Shown piece by piece: positions 62,997 through 64,000 of a stretch of 64,000 bases of DNA. This DNA comes from Blastomussa wellsi (taxonomy: Eukaryota; Cnidaria; Anthozoa; Scleractinia; Plerogyridae). The notes under the pieces are model-generated. The model was not told where the DNA came from, searched no databases, and was given only the letters and a program-made list of their open reading frames with translations. The stretch lies in assembly GCA_947652115.1 (NCBI GenBank), contig OX393570.1, positions 16,621,614 through 16,685,613 of the forward strand, given 5' to 3'. Position 1 is the stretch's first letter. Each line of letters starts with the position of its first letter. Both the position numbers and the translations under genes were made by a program.

Positions 62997-63346
62997 GTAG
63001 GGCGAAACAAAATATACTACACAACAAAAACGACTAATAAGAGATTTATTATCCAACACGCCAGACTGTTATGTCCGTTCGTGCGAATTTCTGACCAGTT
63101 CTCTGGAGTACAAATACCGCGTGATATTGGTATTCGTTTTGGGCGTTATTTGTACTCTGCAAAGCACAGTTCGATAACAAAACAACGTAATTTCTCTTTT
63201 TTATGTTATAGAACCAGGATCAACCGACTGTTTAGGCAATTCCTGCGATTCAAATAAAGAAATTTGTCAACCTGACGGAAATGGCGGCTATCAATGCTGC
63301 CTCGTGAATGGACCCGTCATCGATAATGGCGTTTGTGGTAATACTG
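54537..63346 (+). CDS. Mosaic extracellular receptor/secreted protein: EGF-TSP1-SRCR-SRCR-Ig-Ig-Cys-rich (partial)
   Basis: Eight exons join without a stop: 54537-54624, 55459-55581, 56915-57052, 58067-58351, 59034-59336, 60334-60600, 61763-62038, 63212-63346. Every internal boundary is phase 1, the rule for shuffled extracellular modules, and split codons give G, V, A, V, K, A and E. Order: signal peptide, EGF, thrombospondin-1, two SRCR, two Ig-like, six-cysteine module. The last exon ends in a GT donor and no stop or transmembrane segment is seen, so the C-terminus lies beyond the right edge. Such architectures suit surface recognition or adhesion in cnidarians; whether it ends in a membrane anchor, a kinase or is secreted cannot be said. 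I do not recognise a named gene. Confidence 0.8.
55459..55581 (+). CDS. Exon: EGF-like domain
   Basis: Six cysteines in EGF spacing: CSCQNGGTC, then YLCHC, then GHFC. Acceptor ATTTATAG, donor AAAG|GTAATA, phase 1-1. No Asp/Asn pattern typical of calcium-binding EGF is clear. Confidence 0.85.
56500..56800. repeat. Inverted copy of the promoter repeat, with a hairpin end
   Basis: Reverse complement of the repeats at 48664-48925 and 54168-54445, lying in the EGF-TSP1 intron. Its right part (about 56699-56790) is itself a palindrome, TATGAGCGATAGTCAAC against GTTGACTATTCGCTCA around CTCGGCTGCGCCTC. Confidence 0.7.
56915..57052 (+). CDS. Exon: thrombospondin type 1 repeat
   Basis: WTNWTKCSGRCNATIQMRRC is the WxxWxxCSxxC...RxC core; three more cysteines follow (HHC, RQC, QQC). 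Acceptor TTTATTGCAG, donor ACGG|GTCAGT, phase 1-1. The two Trp are candidate C-mannosylation sites. Confidence 0.82.
57083..57483. repeat. G-run dispersed repeat in TSP1-SRCR intron
   Basis: Starts with a run of 14 G and contains CCCGGGCCCTATTTAAGG, GATACCCTATTTAAGG and a closing GAGTACCCCAACCCC. Same family as the unit-junction repeats at 23347-23740 and about 36233-36579. Confidence 0.65.
58067..58351 (+). CDS. Exon: divergent SRCR domain 1
   Basis: NWKPFCHPGWDINLAHEVCR and IQGF align with the WxxVCxxxW...A..VCRxLGF core of SRCR; cysteines follow at KSC, KTC, TSC and AVC. The basal first Trp/Gly pattern is weak, so it is a diverged member. Acceptor TATTGCAG, donor AAAG|GTACCA. Confidence 0.75.
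58582..58727. repeat. 146-bp foldback element
   Basis: AAGCAATAGACCACA at the left pairs with TGTGGTCTATTGCTT at the right; inner arms (TTTGTAAATCAC / GTGGTTTACAAA) flank a TCGCCTGCGGCTT centre. MITE-like. Confidence 0.75.
58803..58868. repeat. GATGAC/GATGAT microsatellite
   Basis: Imperfect triplet tract of GAT and GAC/ACG units in the intron between the two SRCR exons. Confidence 0.9.
59034..59336 (+). CDS. Exon: SRCR domain 2
   Basis: NMKAAQVVCRELGFKEAV and INCSGNEASLNYC are canonical SRCR strings; ends ASVTCD. Several N-glycosylation sequons (NGS, NCS, NYT). Acceptor TTATTCTTAG, donor CCAA|GTGAGT, phase 1-1. Confidence 0.88.
59410..59665. repeat. Foldback element in SRCR-Ig intron
   Basis: Arms 59410-59469 and 59600-59665 are imperfect reverse complements (AATAACACGCGAACTCT against AGAGTTCGCATGTTATT; GTTTTTCGTTGCCGTCAATC against its partner). 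Confidence 0.7.
59707..60153. repeat. ~450-bp AAC/AAT microsatellite
   Basis: Almost pure AAC, AAT, AAG-like and CAG/TAC triplet variants. It opens long poly-Asn, poly-Leu and poly-Val frames that are not genes. It includes higher-order repeats of the block AACAGTAACAGTAACAGTAA (near 59738, 59832, 59998). Confidence 0.95.
60257..60303 (+). repeat. tRNA-like SINE head fragment
   Basis: GGCGCGGTGGCTTAATGGTT matches the head of the SINE at 17845. It ends just before the Ig exon 1 acceptor region. Confidence 0.5.
60334..60600 (+). CDS. Exon: Ig-like domain 1
   Basis: Strand B LNYTCNLS, strand C PQWYDVNG, then LVILSGTLDNAGVYFC gives the L...D.A.YxC end of an Ig fold. Acceptor CCTTTCGCAG, donor CAAG|GTAGGT. 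Confidence 0.85.
61340..61517. mobile_element. 178-bp palindromic MITE
   Basis: AATAGGCCATTTCCGAGTT at the left and AACTCGGAAATGGTCTATT at the right. The arms are inverted over ~80 bp each (including GAGCCTCTATTTCAAAGCGA), leaving a short centre. Lies in the Ig-Ig intron. Confidence 0.85.
61763..62038 (+). CDS. Exon: Ig-like domain 2
   Basis: MIACNTYGVPKPMVLPRWWK gives strand B and C; SLIIQNTTTDDKGIYSCETL gives strands E-F with the DxGxYxC signature (I-set/C2-like). Ends in VSVS, then donor G|GTAAGT. Confidence 0.87.
62952..63029. repeat. 78-bp hairpin before last exon
   Basis: ATTTTGTTGTGTAGTTT pairs with ACTACACAACAAAA; centre near GACGAGCCCGTAGGGCG. Confidence 0.7.
63106..63157. repeat. 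52-bp hairpin just upstream of last exon
   Basis: GAGTACAAATACCGC pairs imperfectly with GCGTTATTTGTACTC around an ATATTGGTATTCG loop. About 55 bp before the 63212 exon. Confidence 0.6.
63212..63346 (+). CDS. Exon: small six-cysteine module
   Basis: Cysteines at DCLGNSC, KEIC, YQCC and GVC. Loosely EGF-like, but the CC pair and spacing differ from standard EGF. Phase 1-1; acceptor ATGTTATAG, donor ACTG|GTATGG. It may be the start of a larger region beyond the window. Confidence 0.7.
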
Positions 63347-64000
63347 GTATGGGTAAAGAGTTGATGTTACTTACGGGTAATTTCTTTGGGCGTTGAGCTC
63401 ATAAATTTAGTAGAATTAAAAAAGAATATGATTGCCATTATTCTTGGTCTCTATCCCAAATTAGCATTGTACACTACCCTTTTCCAGGCGATGGGTTACT
63501 TTGGAAATAGCGTAATAAAGGGAAAATAAGACACCAAAGGCCATGTTTAAGGGAGAGGTCGGAACGGGGGCGGGGGGAACTTCGAAGTCTCTTTTCTCTT
63601 AGCAGAGGGATATTTCACTTGTGAGAAATCTTTTTTTTAAGTGAGTTGTTTGGCAATGAATTCGGACTATGCCTGACTAAACGATAGATCTCACGCTGGT
63701 GCTGCAATCTGCCATATCATATATTTCATAAATATCAACAACGTTCATATGTTGACATTAACTGCCAAATTGGCCTAAAGACGTAGATGCAGTGTTCCGT
63801 AAAGAACGATTGCTAAAATGGAGATCGGTCCGTTTCGTAGCAAATAAACTTTTAATTCACTCTCCGCTCTTCTTTTTTAATGCTTACGCATTACCTAAAC
63901 GCCTGAAACAAAGTAACGTGCGAGAGAAACTCACATCGATCCGTAAAACTAGTATACTTACAGGGCCTTTCGAGTTCTGACAGCAACATCTGCAAGCTCA
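63347..64000. other. Start of the next intron; no further exon seen
   Basis: No acceptor-bounded phase-1 open segment with a recognisable domain up to the right edge. A purine-rich G tract lies near 63550-63580. Confidence 0.5.

Noticed and set aside
1..64000. CRISPR arrays, bacterial operons or prophage
   Set aside because: Spliced genes, SINEs and MITEs show a eukaryotic nuclear sequence; the tandem repeats lack CRISPR-type unique spacers.

Overview
The window is animal nuclear DNA, most likely from a cnidarian and probably an anthozoan or stony coral. Reasons: AT-rich sequence, intron-split genes with GT-AG borders, symmetric phase-1 exons encoding extracellular modules, a dense load of short palindromic and tRNA-derived repeats, and a Penelope-like retroelement carrying hammerhead-like motifs. 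The organism call is inference; no species can be named. There is one 200-N scaffold gap (26929-27128).

Layout. 1-9.3 kb: no supportable gene; microsatellites, MITE-like inverted repeats and dispersed repeat debris. 9.5-13.25 kb (- strand): a two-exon gene for a 761-aa eukaryotic-type UDP-galactopyranose mutase (UGM) fused to a C-terminal DUF3431-like domain; the separate first exon supplies a basic, hydrophobic signal anchor. 12.5-47.2 kb: three head-to-tail copies (about 11.2, 12.8 and 10.6 kb) of a unit holding the UGM first exon plus a complete five-exon clan-3 (CYP3A/thromboxane-synthase-like) cytochrome P450 gene on the - strand. All three P450 genes are open through every splice junction (501, 501 and 500 aa). 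The two extra UGM first exons are orphans: the one at 24.25 kb is still intact and phase-compatible, the one at 37.4 kb has a 4-nt deletion. Indels and repeat insertions suggest units 1 and 2 are sisters and unit 3 is older. Unit 2 carries a Penelope-like insertion with a 15-bp target duplication and a 183-bp MITE; a triplicated piggyBac-like MITE sits in a TTAA at the start of unit 3.

47.2-64 kb (+ strand): an extracellular mosaic receptor or secreted protein, incomplete at the right edge. I could join a signal-peptide exon, EGF, TSP1, SRCR, SRCR, Ig, Ig and a six-cysteine exon, all in phase 1 with no stop. Its first exon and upstream region are duplicated about 5.5 kb upstream, giving a possible alternative promoter or first exon. 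The introns are rich in foldback elements and hold a ~450-bp AAC/AAT microsatellite.

How they fit: UGM would make UDP-galactofuranose, and the anchor suggests action in the secretory pathway; the P450s would be ER monooxygenases acting on unknown lipophilic substrates. They share DNA because a duplication breakpoint fell in UGM intron 1, which does not imply a shared pathway. All exon models are read from splice signals and reading frame alone.
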